A stretch of DNA of 6,722 bases from JALWSI01 sp964569095 [NCBI: uncultured Aquificales bacterium]. Lineage in GTDB: Bacteria; Thermosulfidibacterota; Thermosulfidibacteria; Thermosulfidibacterales. The notes below the pieces were generated by a model. The model did no database searches and was not told the DNA's origin. It saw only the letters and a program-made list of their open reading frames with translations. The stretch is from contig CAZMTB010000090.1 in the NCBI GenBank assembly GCA_964569095.1, positions 1-6,722 of the forward strand, given 5' to 3'. Below are positions 1-6,216 of this stretch, in pieces. Each line of letters starts with the position of its first letter. The stretch's first letter is position 1. The position numbers and the translations under genes were made by a program.

Positions 1-173
1 TTGTACTTGGTGTCTGAGCTCACGTCGTAAAACGGAAATATCGCCACGTCACCCGGGGTCTCCCCAGTGGGCTCAATGGAGATAACCGCGCTGGCACGCT
101 TCGCCGGCATGGCCAAGAAGATCGCCATTACCAACACAATAACCAACACACTTGCAACCCACCTACTCCTCAT
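1..173 (-). CDS. Exported protein of unknown function, 5' part only (truncated by window edge)
   Basis: Reading leftward from an ATG at 173, 57 codons are open to the window edge and no stop is reached. The first 29 residues form a clear Sec signal peptide: a basic start (MRSR), a hydrophobic core at about residues 6-22, and an AxA-type site (ASA, 27-29) before Val30. The visible mature part includes GDVAIFPFYDVSSDTKY. This vaguely recalls exported proteins that carry a 'FPYY-V' strand near the N-terminus, but I cannot assign a family. The start is well supported by AGGAGGAGGA eight bases upstream, inside the end of gspD, and the two genes overlap by 11 bp, so translation is probably coupled. 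Being co-transcribed with a T2SS secretin suggests, but does not show, a secreted or envelope role. It has a plain SPase I site with no lipobox and no pilin-type (G/EF) motif, so it is not a pseudopilin. It is also not gspE or gspC by sequence. Confidence 0.8.
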   Translation of the reverse strand, partial: MRSRWVASVLVIVLVMAIFLAMPAKRASAVISIEPTGETPGDVAIFPFYDVSSDTKY

Positions 174-2328
174 CTCCGGTATCCTCCTCCTGATAGTGTT
201 CCTCGCTGTTGCGATTGATTATGTCTTTGATCTCGGAGATCCTGTTGGTGATCTCCTCGGTCACCCTTGCCGACTCCTCCTTGCTCCTCATAACATGGGG
301 GGTCAAAGCTATCAACAGCTCTGTGCGATCGTGCTCTTTAACGGTGTGGCCAAAGAGAAAGCCCAGGTAGGGAAGATTCTTGAGAAAAGGAATGCCGCTG
401 GTGCTTGAGGTAACCATGTCTTGAATCAGTCCGCCTATCAACACGGTGTGCCCGTTTTGCACCACCATAGAGGTCTCAACCTTACGGTTCAGAATGATGG
501 GAGAGTTTATGCCGGAAATCGTATTGGTCTGAGCCGCACTCACCTCCTGACTGATGTCCAAAGAGACGAGTCCTCCCGAGTTGATGTGGGGCTTCACCGT
601 CAGTATCACTCCAGTTTTACGGTACTCCACGTTGCTGGTGACGTTGGGGTTGTCTGCGCTGGTATTGGTCACCGTCTGGGTGATCACCGGCACCTCTTTA
701 CCCACCTCTATCTTCGCCTCTCCGTTGTCGGTGGCAATGAGAACCGGAGAAGAGAGAAACTTGATGTCTGATATGTCGGAGAGCTGCCTCAACAGCGCCC
801 TCAACTGCTCCTCGCTGTCGAAGAGGGCGTAGGTTAACCCACCGGAGGGCAGACCGGCAAATCCCTGGTCTGGCAAGGCAGCGCCCTTGTTGTTGAGACC
901 CATTATCCCCTTGTACGCCTCGCCCCCGATATTCATGTGATTAACCAGATACCACTCCACTCCGTACTCAAGGTGCTTGGTTAGCCTAACCTCTACTATC
1001 ATAACCTCGATCACCACCTGCCTGGGCACCACGTCCACCTTCTTGAGCACCTCTTTTATCGCCTTGTAGTCGCTGGAGGAGGCCCTGATGATGAGCAGGT
1101 TGTTCACCTTGTCCGGAATGATCTTTACGCTGCCCGTCAGCTCCCCGGGAGAGACGCTGACCTTCGTCTTGCTCTTGGCCTTCTTGGTGGCAGAGATGAT
1201 CGTCTTCTGCTTGGTAGCGGTCTTCTTCCCCGAGACCTGTTCGCCGTAAAGCTCTTTCAGCAGGTTGGCAATGTCTTCCGCCTTCCCGTTCTCAACGGGA
1301 TAGACGTAGATCCCCGTTGAACCCTCCTCCCCCTGGTCAAGCTGCTTTATCCAGCTTGCAACGGTGGCCAGTTCCTCCTTGTCTTTGGCAAGAACCAGCA
1401 GGGCGTTGGTGCTCGAGAAGGGTATTATCTCCATGCGCTGGTAAGAACCCTTGGATCCCGCGATCTTCGAGCTGAATATCTTGGAGAGCACCCTCGCCAT
1501 CTCGGAGGCCTTGGTCACCTTCAAGGGAAACACCTTGAACACCAATCCCGCAAAGAGGTTTGTGTCTAACAGCTTGATTATCTTCGATATTCTCTCTTGC
1601 CCCGAGGGGAGATCCGCCACGATGAGGGCGTTGGAACGGGGCTCGGCAATAAGGGTTCCCCCCTCAGAAAGGAGCGGCTTAACCAATCCCACCACGCTGC
1701 CCACGCTGATGTACCTGAGGGGGTAGATGGCTATGTACGCTCCCCCCTTGAAAGGCGCGTTCCCTTCAAAGGCCTGGGTGGTCATGCGGGCCGCCCGCTT
1801 TGCCGGAAGCACCACGTAGAGGTCTCCCCTCTTCACCAAGGCGAGGTTGTTTATGCGCAACACCGCCTCGAACACATCCATCACCTGGTCGGGTCTCAGC
1901 TTGCCCTCGGTGTGAAGGGTGACGCTGCCCTTAACCCCGTTGTCCACCATGTAGTTGAGCTTGAGGATGTCTTTCAAAAAGACCTTTATCACCTCTCGAA
2001 TGTCGGCGTGGTCGAAGTTGAAAACCACGGGCATGGGCTCACCCTTTGGGGCCTGGGCGGCAGGCTTGGAACCGCGTCTTTCCACCTTCAGAGCCTTGGG
2101 GGTGGGATGAATAACCCCCTGAACCTCAGTGGCATTGGTGGCATTGGCAACACCACCCTCAGGCACCCCCTGGGCGGTGGCATTGGCCTCTTCAAACTCT
2201 CCCCAGGGGTGAAATCTGATGAAGAACGGATGAGAAGGTTCCCCCGCGCATCCCTGCAACAGGAAGACCCCCGCCACCAAAAGCAGGGCACACACCAACC
2301 TCACGGGTCGCCTCATCTTCTCACACAT
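163..2328 (-). CDS. gspD: Type II secretion system secretin GspD, predicted lipoprotein
   Basis: Forms the outer-membrane channel of the type II secretion system, a multimeric ring that lets folded proteins leave the periplasm. From the ATG at 2328 it has 721 residues, near the usual GspD size. In order: signal peptide with lipobox LLQGC (Cys27); a low-complexity linker (about 28-98) containing NAT repeats; an N0 domain (about 99-175, FNFDHADIREVI and NYMVDNGVKGSVTL); N1 (about 196-256); N2 (about 262-331); N3 (about 338-434) with a Lys/Ser/Thr-rich insertion at about 366-394; then the secretin barrel domain (about 435-680) with VVIEVMIVEV, VLIGGLIQD, SGIPFLKNLPYLGFLFG and LIALTPHV. An acidic helical tail (about 683-721) follows. 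The ATG at 2328 was chosen over an upstream in-frame TTG at 2367 and ATG at 2340 because GGGG lies six bases before it and the signal peptide then has a normal length; ATG 2316 is also possible. gspC, which often precedes gspD, is absent: the upstream neighbour is divergent valS. The N0 domain favours GspD over PilQ. Confidence 0.93.
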   Translation of the reverse strand: MCEKMRRPVRLVCALLLVAGVFLLQGCAGEPSHPFFIRFHPWGEFEEANATAQGVPEGGVANATNATEVQGVIHPTPKALKVERRGSKPAAQAPKGEPMPVVFNFDHADIREVIKVFLKDILKLNYMVDNGVKGSVTLHTEGKLRPDQVMDVFEAVLRINNLALVKRGDLYVVLPAKRAARMTTQAFEGNAPFKGGAYIAIYPLRYISVGSVVGLVKPLLSEGGTLIAEPRSNALIVADLPSGQERISKIIKLLDTNLFAGLVFKVFPLKVTKASEMARVLSKIFSSKIAGSKGSYQRMEIIPFSSTNALLVLAKDKEELATVASWIKQLDQGEEGSTGIYVYPVENGKAEDIANLLKELYGEQVSGKKTATKQKTIISATKKAKSKTKVSVSPGELTGSVKIIPDKVNNLLIIRASSSDYKAIKEVLKKVDVVPRQVVIEVMIVEVRLTKHLEYGVEWYLVNHMNIGGEAYKGIMGLNNKGAALPDQGFAGLPSGGLTYALFDSEEQLRALLRQLSDISDIKFLSSPVLIATDNGEAKIEVGKEVPVITQTVTNTSADNPNVTSNVEYRKTGVILTVKPHINSGGLVSLDISQEVSAAQTNTISGINSPIILNRKVETSMVVQNGHTVLIGGLIQDMVTSSTSGIPFLKNLPYLGFLFGHTVKEHDRTELLIALTPHVMRSKEESARVTEEITNRISEIKDIINRNSEEHYQEEDTGDEE
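182..191 (-). promoter_or_regulatory. Strong ribosome binding site inside the gspD 3' end
   Basis: On the minus strand the sequence reads AGGAGGAGGA, then eight bases, then the ATG at 173. It lies inside the last gspD codons (Gln-Glu-Glu-Asp region). This near-ideal Shine-Dalgarno sequence decides the start of the truncated downstream gene and supports its being real. It also suggests coupled translation with gspD. Confidence 0.75.
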
Positions 2329-2362
2329 GGTTTTCCCCATATACCAGCCAATAACCAACCAT

Positions 2363-2377
2363 TGCAAGCAACTTGCA
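2363..2377. promoter_or_regulatory. Operator-like inverted repeat upstream of gspD
   Basis: The arms TGCAAG and CTTGCA are perfect reverse complements separated by CAA. The dyad lies 35-49 bp upstream of the gspD ATG, on the gspD side of the divergent intergenic region, where a regulator of gspD could bind. No clear sigma-70 promoter was recognised beside it on the minus strand. The dyad is seen directly; its role as an operator is inference. Confidence 0.35.
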
Positions 2378-2384
2378 TCCCAGA

Positions 2385-2413
2385 TTGACCTGCAGAAGGG
2401 TTTTGCGTAAATG
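2385..2413 (+). promoter_or_regulatory. Weak candidate promoter for valS
   Basis: TTGACC (2385-2390) resembles a -35 box. After a 17-base spacer comes TAAATG (2408-2413), a poor -10 box with three matches to TATAAT. Start of transcription would fall near 2420, at the left arm of the stem described at 2416-2459. The position suits valS-lpxK transcription, but the -10 is weak and the call is tentative. Confidence 0.25.
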
Positions 2414-2415
2414 AG

Positions 2416-2459
2416 GCAGGGTCTTTAGGCAGGTGGCCTGAGGCCAGTTGGTACCCTGC
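2416..2459 (+). promoter_or_regulatory. Nested stem-loop in the valS leader
   Basis: An outer stem can form between GCAGGGT (2416-2422) and ACCCTGC (2453-2459). Inside it is a tight hairpin TGGCC-TGA-GGCCA (2434-2446). The structure ends 33 bases before the valS ATG and 17 bases before its Shine-Dalgarno sequence. No T-run follows, so it is not an intrinsic terminator. It could be a leader structure that influences valS expression or a protein-binding site. Complementarity is seen; function is inferred. Confidence 0.35.
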
Positions 2460-2476
2460 GTAGTTCAAGAACAACC

Positions 2477-2483
2477 TAAGGAG
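2477..2483 (+). promoter_or_regulatory. valS ribosome binding site
   Basis: TAAGGAG lies nine bases before the ATG at 2493. It fixes the valS start there rather than at the upstream in-frame TTG at 2448, which would add 15 residues (starting VPCVVQEQ after the initiator) unlike the family's N-terminus. Confidence 0.7.
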
Positions 2484-2492
2484 ATTGCTACC

Positions 2493-5138
2493 ATGGCAAA
2501 AGAGGAACTTCCAAAGGCCTACGAGCCCAAAGAGAGGGAAGAGCGTTGGTATAGATACTGGATAGAGCAAGGGGTGTTCACCGCTCCTGAAGAGGGCGAC
2601 GCCGAAAGTTTCTCCATCGTGATTCCCCCGCCCAACGTCACCGGATCGCTCCACATGGGACACGCCCTCAACGTTACCCTACAGGACATTCTCGCCCGGT
2701 GGCACCGAATGATGGGCTACCACGTACTCTGGATGCCTGGAACCGACCACGCCGGCATAGCCACCCAGAACGTGGTGGAGAGGGAACTGGCCAAAGAGGG
2801 AATATCCCGGCACGAGATCGGCCGGGAGGCCTTCTTGGAAAAGGTGTGGGAGTGGAAAGAGAAGTACGGCAACTACATCGTAGAGCAGCTGAAGCGAATC
2901 GGCGCCTCGTGCGACTGGAGCCGCTTGCGCTTCACCATGGACGAAGGGTTCTCAAGGGCAGTGAAAGAGGTATTCGTGAGGCTCTACCAAGAGGGCCTGA
3001 TCTACCGGGGCAACTACATGATAAACTGGTGCCCCAGGTGCCTGACCGCCCTATCTGACCTGGAGGTTGAGTACAGCGAAGACGAAGGGGCCTTGTACCA
3101 CATCCTCTACCCCTACCCCGACGAGGACGGGGGGATAGTAGTGGCCACCACTAGGCCCGAGACCCTGCTGGGAGACACCGCCGTTGCGGTAAACCCCGAG
3201 GATCCCCGGTACAAGGAGATGGTGGGCAAGACCGTGCTTCTCCCCGTGCTGAATCGCCCTATTCCCATAATTGGAGACCCCTACGTGGACATGGAGTTCG
3301 GCACAGGTGCCCTCAAGATCACCCCCGCACACGACCCCAACGACTTTGAGATAGGAGAGAGGTTTGGGCTGGAGGTTATAAACATACTCAACCCCGACGG
3401 AACCATGAACCAAGAGGCAGGACCGTACCAGGGGATGAGCCGCGAAGAGTGCCGCAAGAGAATAGTGAAAGACCTCGAAGAGTCGGGGCTTCTGGTGAAG
3501 ATAGAACCCTACACCCACTCGGTGGGACACTGCTACCGCTGCGCCACAGTGGTGGAGCCCTATCTGTCAACCCAGTGGTTCGTAAAGACCAAACCCCTTG
3601 CAGAGAAGGCCATAGAAGCGGTGAGAAAGGGGAACACCAAAATAGTTCCCACCATGTGGACCAAGGTCTACTACGAGTGGATGGAGAACATCCGCGACTG
3701 GTGCATATCCCGCCAGATCTGGTGGGGCCACAGGATACCGGCCTGGTTCTGCAAGGAGTGCGGCGAGATCTCAGTTTCGGTGGAAGAGATAACCCGGTGC
3801 TCACACTGCGGCAGCACGGAGATAGAGCAGGAGTCAGACGTGCTGGACACCTGGTTTTCGTCTGCCCTTTGGCCCTTCGCCACCATGGGCTGGCCCCAGG
3901 ACACCCCTCTCCTCAAGAAGTACTACCCCACCAGCGTGCTGGTAACGGGATTCGACATACTCTTCTTCTGGGTTGCCCGGATGATGATGATGGGGCTCCA
4001 CTTCATGGGAGACGTGCCGTTCCACGACGTCTACATCCACGCCTTGGTGAGGGACGAGCACGGCCAGAAGATGAGCAAGACCAGGGGAAATGTGATTGAT
4101 CCCATGGTGATGATGGAGAAGTACGGCACCGATGCCTTCCGATTCACCCTTGCTGCCCTCGCCGCCCAGGGAAGAGACATAAAGATGTCAGAGGCCCGCA
4201 TAGAGGGGTACCGCCACTTCATCAACAAGCTATGGAACGCCTCCCGGTTCGTGCTCATGAACACCCAGGAGGTTGACGAGATGATCAACCCAGAGAAAGA
4301 GGCGCTCAACCTCGACCAGCGTTGGTTAATGAGCAGACTGCACGCAACCATACGCGACTGCAACAAGGCATTGGAAGGCTACCACTTCGACCGATACGCA
4401 AACACCCTCTACCAGTTCATCTGGCACCAGTTCTGCGACTGGGGAGTGGAGTTTGCAAAGATACCGCTCTACAGGGGCAGCAACGAGGAGAAGAGACAGG
4501 CCCAGGCGGTACTGCTGACGGCCCTGGAGAGCATCCTAAGGCTGGCACATCCCGTCATCCCCTTCATCACCGAAGAGATAAACCAGTTCTTGCCGGGCAA
4601 GAGGGACACCTTGGCCACCACAGCATTCCCCACCTACCAGGAGGAGTGGATAGACCCCGAGGCAGAGTCCGAGATGAACACCGTGATGGAGGTGATCACC
4701 GCTCTGCGCAACATCAAGGGAGAGCTGGGCATTGCCCTCACCCATCGGGTGAAGGCCATCTGCAAGGGCAACCGGCAATACGCAGAGCTGGTTGAGAGAA
4801 ACCGAGAGCGCATACTTTCGCTGGCCTTCTTGGAAGATATCACCGTGGAGGCCGATGCCCATCGTCCACCCCACTCGGCCATCTCCGTGGTGGGAGAGAT
4901 GGAGCTCTACGTTCCCCTGGAAGGAGTGATAGACCTGGATGCCGAGATCGCCCGCATAGAGAAGAACCTGAAGAAGGTGGAGAAAGAGCTGGAGCGGGTC
5001 ACGAAGAAGCTGAGCAACCAGGGATTCCTCTCAAAGGCACCCAAGGAAGTGATAGCAAAAGAAGAACGGATAAAGGCCGAGCTCATAGACAAGAGAGAGA
5101 GGCTCAAGACGGCTCTAAGCCACCTGGCCCAAGGGTAG
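2493..5138 (+). CDS. valS: Valyl-tRNA synthetase
   Basis: Charges tRNA-Val with valine in the cytoplasm and hydrolyses mischarged Thr-tRNA. It has 881 residues, full length for bacterial ValRS. Visible in order: N-terminal [20 protein letters not shown]-type motif HMGH (54-57) within [16 protein letters not shown]; the CP1 editing domain with TTRPET (219-224) and [36 protein letters not shown]; the KMSKS-type loop as KMSKT (526-530) followed by RGNVIDP; the anticodon-binding helical domain; and a charged C-terminal coiled-coil arm (about 813-878), typical of ValRS. Two Cys4 sites fit the two zinc ribbons known from thermophilic ValRS: C180/C183 with C347/C350, and C420/C423 with C436/C439. 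Thr replacing the last Ser of KMSKS is a conservative change. The gene is divergent from gspD and its stop abuts the lpxK start, so it probably leads a valS-lpxK-nusG-like operon. Codon use is rich in ATA and AGG/AGA, like its neighbours. Confidence 0.98.
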   Translation: MAKEELPKAYEPKEREERWYRYWIEQGVFTAPEEGDAESFSIVIPPPNVTGSLHMGHALNVTLQDILARWHRMMGYHVLWMPGTDHAGIATQNVVERELAKEGISRHEIGREAFLEKVWEWKEKYGNYIVEQLKRIGASCDWSRLRFTMDEGFSRAVKEVFVRLYQEGLIYRGNYMINWCPRCLTALSDLEVEYSEDEGALYHILYPYPDEDGGIVVATTRPETLLGDTAVAVNPEDPRYKEMVGKTVLLPVLNRPIPIIGDPYVDMEFGTGALKITPAHDPNDFEIGERFGLEVINILNPDGTMNQEAGPYQGMSREECRKRIVKDLEESGLLVKIEPYTHSVGHCYRCATVVEPYLSTQWFVKTKPLAEKAIEAVRKGNTKIVPTMWTKVYYEWMENIRDWCISRQIWWGHRIPAWFCKECGEISVSVEEITRCSHCGSTEIEQESDVLDTWFSSALWPFATMGWPQDTPLLKKYYPTSVLVTGFDILFFWVARMMMMGLHFMGDVPFHDVYIHALVRDEHGQKMSKTRGNVIDPMVMMEKYGTDAFRFTLAALAAQGRDIKMSEARIEGYRHFINKLWNASRFVLMNTQEVDEMINPEKEALNLDQRWLMSRLHATIRDCNKALEGYHFDRYANTLYQFIWHQFCDWGVEFAKIPLYRGSNEEKRQAQAVLLTALESILRLAHPVIPFITEEINQFLPGKRDTLATTAFPTYQEEWIDPEAESEMNTVMEVITALRNIKGELGIALTHRVKAICKGNRQYAELVERNRERILSLAFLEDITVEADAHRPPHSAISVVGEMELYVPLEGVIDLDAEIARIEKNLKKVEKELERVTKKLSNQGFLSKAPKEVIAKEERIKAELIDKRERLKTALSHLAQG

Positions 5139-6206
5139 ATGGAGATATCTAAAAGGCTATGGGAGGGCAGGCTGCTCCCACGAGGTGTGGGAACCTGCTT
5201 GGCAGGGAGCTACGCCGCGGGGGTAACCCTGAGGGAGAGGTGCTACAATTTAGGAATATTCAAGACCAGGCACTTGAATATTCCGGTTATTTCAGTGGGA
5301 AATCTCACGGTTGGAGGTACGGGCAAGACCCCCTTCGTGGTAGCCCTGGCGGGGAGGTTGAGCGAAAACCTAAAAGTGGCGGTGGTGAGCCGTGGTTATC
5401 GCCGTGAGTCGTCACAAGAGCCCCTACTGGTGTCAGACGGCGAGAGAACGCTGGTATCTGCCAGAGAGAGCGGCGACGAACCCTACCTTATAGCCCGAAG
5501 CCTTCCAGGAGTCGGCGTGGCCGTGGGGAAAGACCGTTACAGAGCGGCGGAGCTGGTGGCGAAGAAGGTGGGTGCCCAAGTGGTGATACTGGACGACGGA
5601 TTCCAAAACCGTAGCATTAAGAAAGACCTGGAGCTTCTGTTAGTTGATGGTCAAAAGGGATTTGGCAACAATAGACTTTTGCCAGCTGGACCCCTCAGGG
5701 AACCCGTAGAGGCGGCAAAGAGGGCACACTTGGTGGTTCTGGTGAAGAAGGGAAAGCGTCCCGTTGAAGAAGAGGTGGCAGAACGGGTTGGCCAGATCGC
5801 AACGGGAATACCGGTGGAGACCGTTGATATGGAACTAAGCCAACTTGCAAAGGTGGACGGAAGCGAAGGCTGCGATCCAGAAAGCATGAGAGGGAAGAAG
5901 GCGATAGCGTTTTGCGGAATTGGGAATCCGCAGGGTTTCTTTCGCATGCTGCAGGAGGCAGGGATAGAGCTTGCAAGGCAACTGGTCTTCCCGGATCACC
6001 ATCGCTACACCCACGAAGAGGTTGCTCGATTGGCAGAAGTCAGCAAGGGCATGGGCCACATACCCATGATCACCACTGCCAAAGACGAGATAAACCTGCC
6101 ACCGCCTCCACATCCCCAAAACCTCTGGATCGCAAAGCTCTCCGTCAAAGAAGTGCCCTCCACGGTGCTAAGTGCCGTAGAGCACCTCATTCAACCAGGG
6201 CCTTAG
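5139..6206 (+). CDS. lpxK: Tetraacyldisaccharide 4'-kinase (lipid A biosynthesis)
   Basis: Phosphorylates the 4' position of the tetraacyldisaccharide-1-phosphate precursor to give lipid IVA, at the inner face of the cytoplasmic membrane. It has 355 residues, normal for LpxK. Visible: an N-terminal amphipathic, membrane-associating segment (about 1-46); the start of the core, IPVISVGNLTVGGTGKTP (48-65), containing the P-loop; SRGYRR (84-89); SGDEPYLIA (111-119), where D113 matches the catalytic Asp region known from Aquifex LpxK; ILDDGFQ (150-156); LPAGPLREP (181-189); CGIGNP (259-264); FPDHHRYT (284-291), the catalytic His region; and TTAKDE (312-317). The ATG directly follows the valS TAG, with AAGGG only three bases away, so translation probably depends on reinitiation after valS. 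Codons 10-20 and 39-49 carry the inverted repeats listed separately. Its presence implies a lipopolysaccharide-type outer membrane. Confidence 0.97.
   Translation: MEISKRLWEGRLLPRGVGTCLAGSYAAGVTLRERCYNLGIFKTRHLNIPVISVGNLTVGGTGKTPFVVALAGRLSENLKVAVVSRGYRRESSQEPLLVSDGERTLVSARESGDEPYLIARSLPGVGVAVGKDRYRAAELVAKKVGAQVVILDDGFQNRSIKKDLELLLVDGQKGFGNNRLLPAGPLREPVEAAKRAHLVVLVKKGKRPVEEEVAERVGQIATGIPVETVDMELSQLAKVDGSEGCDPESMRGKKAIAFCGIGNPQGFFRMLQEAGIELARQLVFPDHHRYTHEEVARLAEVSKGMGHIPMITTAKDEINLPPPPHPQNLWIAKLSVKEVPSTVLSAVEHLIQPGP
5167..5198 (+). repeat. Two-part stem-loop at the start of lpxK
   Basis: TCCCAC (5176-5181) pairs with GTGGGA (5187-5192) around a five-base loop. It is extended after a small asymmetric bulge by GCAGG (5167-5171) pairing with CCTGC (5194-5198), giving about 11 bp of stem. 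It lies inside lpxK codons 10-20, just after the start. No T-run follows. It could modulate translation or message stability, or be incidental to coding. Confidence 0.4.
5241..5249 (+). promoter_or_regulatory. Candidate extended -10 promoter element inside lpxK
   Basis: TGCTACAAT fits the extended -10 pattern TGn plus TACAAT, five of six matches to TATAAT, in an AT-rich patch of an otherwise GC-rich gene. No convincing -35 lies 16-18 bases upstream, though extended -10 promoters can work without one. Transcription would start near 5256, inside the adjacent 12-bp dyad, and could feed the NusG-like gene. Inference from motif only. Confidence 0.3.
5253..5284. repeat. Perfect 12-bp inverted repeat inside lpxK
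   Basis: GGAATATTCAAG (5253-5264) and CTTGAATATTCC (5273-5284) are exact reverse complements separated by eight bases. Each arm also contains the 8-bp palindrome GAATATTC, so the element is two copies of one palindrome whose centres are 22 bp apart, about two helical turns. It spans lpxK codons 39-49 (GIFKTRHLNIP), which still read as normal LpxK. It could be a paired operator or an RNA hairpin. There is no T-run, so it is not a standard terminator. Confidence 0.6.
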
Positions 6207-6211
6207 GGAGG
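6205..6211 (+). promoter_or_regulatory. Ribosome binding site of the NusG-like gene
   Basis: AGGGAGG overlaps the last two bases of the lpxK stop and lies five bases before the ATG at 6217. It supports that start and tight coupling of this gene to lpxK. Confidence 0.65.
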
Positions 6212-6216
6212 TTGAG

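Noticed and set aside
796-829. CGCCCTC/GAGGGCG inverted repeat inside gspD
   Set aside because: Seven-bp GC-rich arms with a 20-base spacer in coding sequence are expected by chance and have no supporting context.
2329-2367. TTG at 2367 and ATG at 2340 as alternative gspD starts
   Set aside because: They would add residues before a signal peptide that is already complete, and neither has as good a ribosome binding site as ATG 2328.
1597-2388. Long open frame on the plus strand opposite gspD (263 codons)
   Set aside because: Its composition is His/Gly-rich with no recognisable domain, it lies antisense to a clear secretin, and it has the look of a codon-bias shadow.
2449-2460. TGGTACCCTGCG-like stretch resembling a T-box core ahead of valS
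   Set aside because: The match to the T-box consensus is loose, the leader is too short for a Stem I specifier domain, and no terminator/antiterminator pair with a T-run is present.
2313-2663. Minus-strand open frame across the valS start and the intergenic region
   Set aside because: It overlaps valS, the gspD start and the intergenic dyads, resembles no family, and its C-terminal part is only gspD's upstream sequence in another frame.
3388-4099. Several open frames on both strands inside valS
   Set aside because: They are shadows of valS, with Arg/Pro/His-rich translations and no domain signal.
5108-5170. Terminator between valS and lpxK
   Set aside because: The genes abut with no hairpin plus T-run, so read-through is expected.
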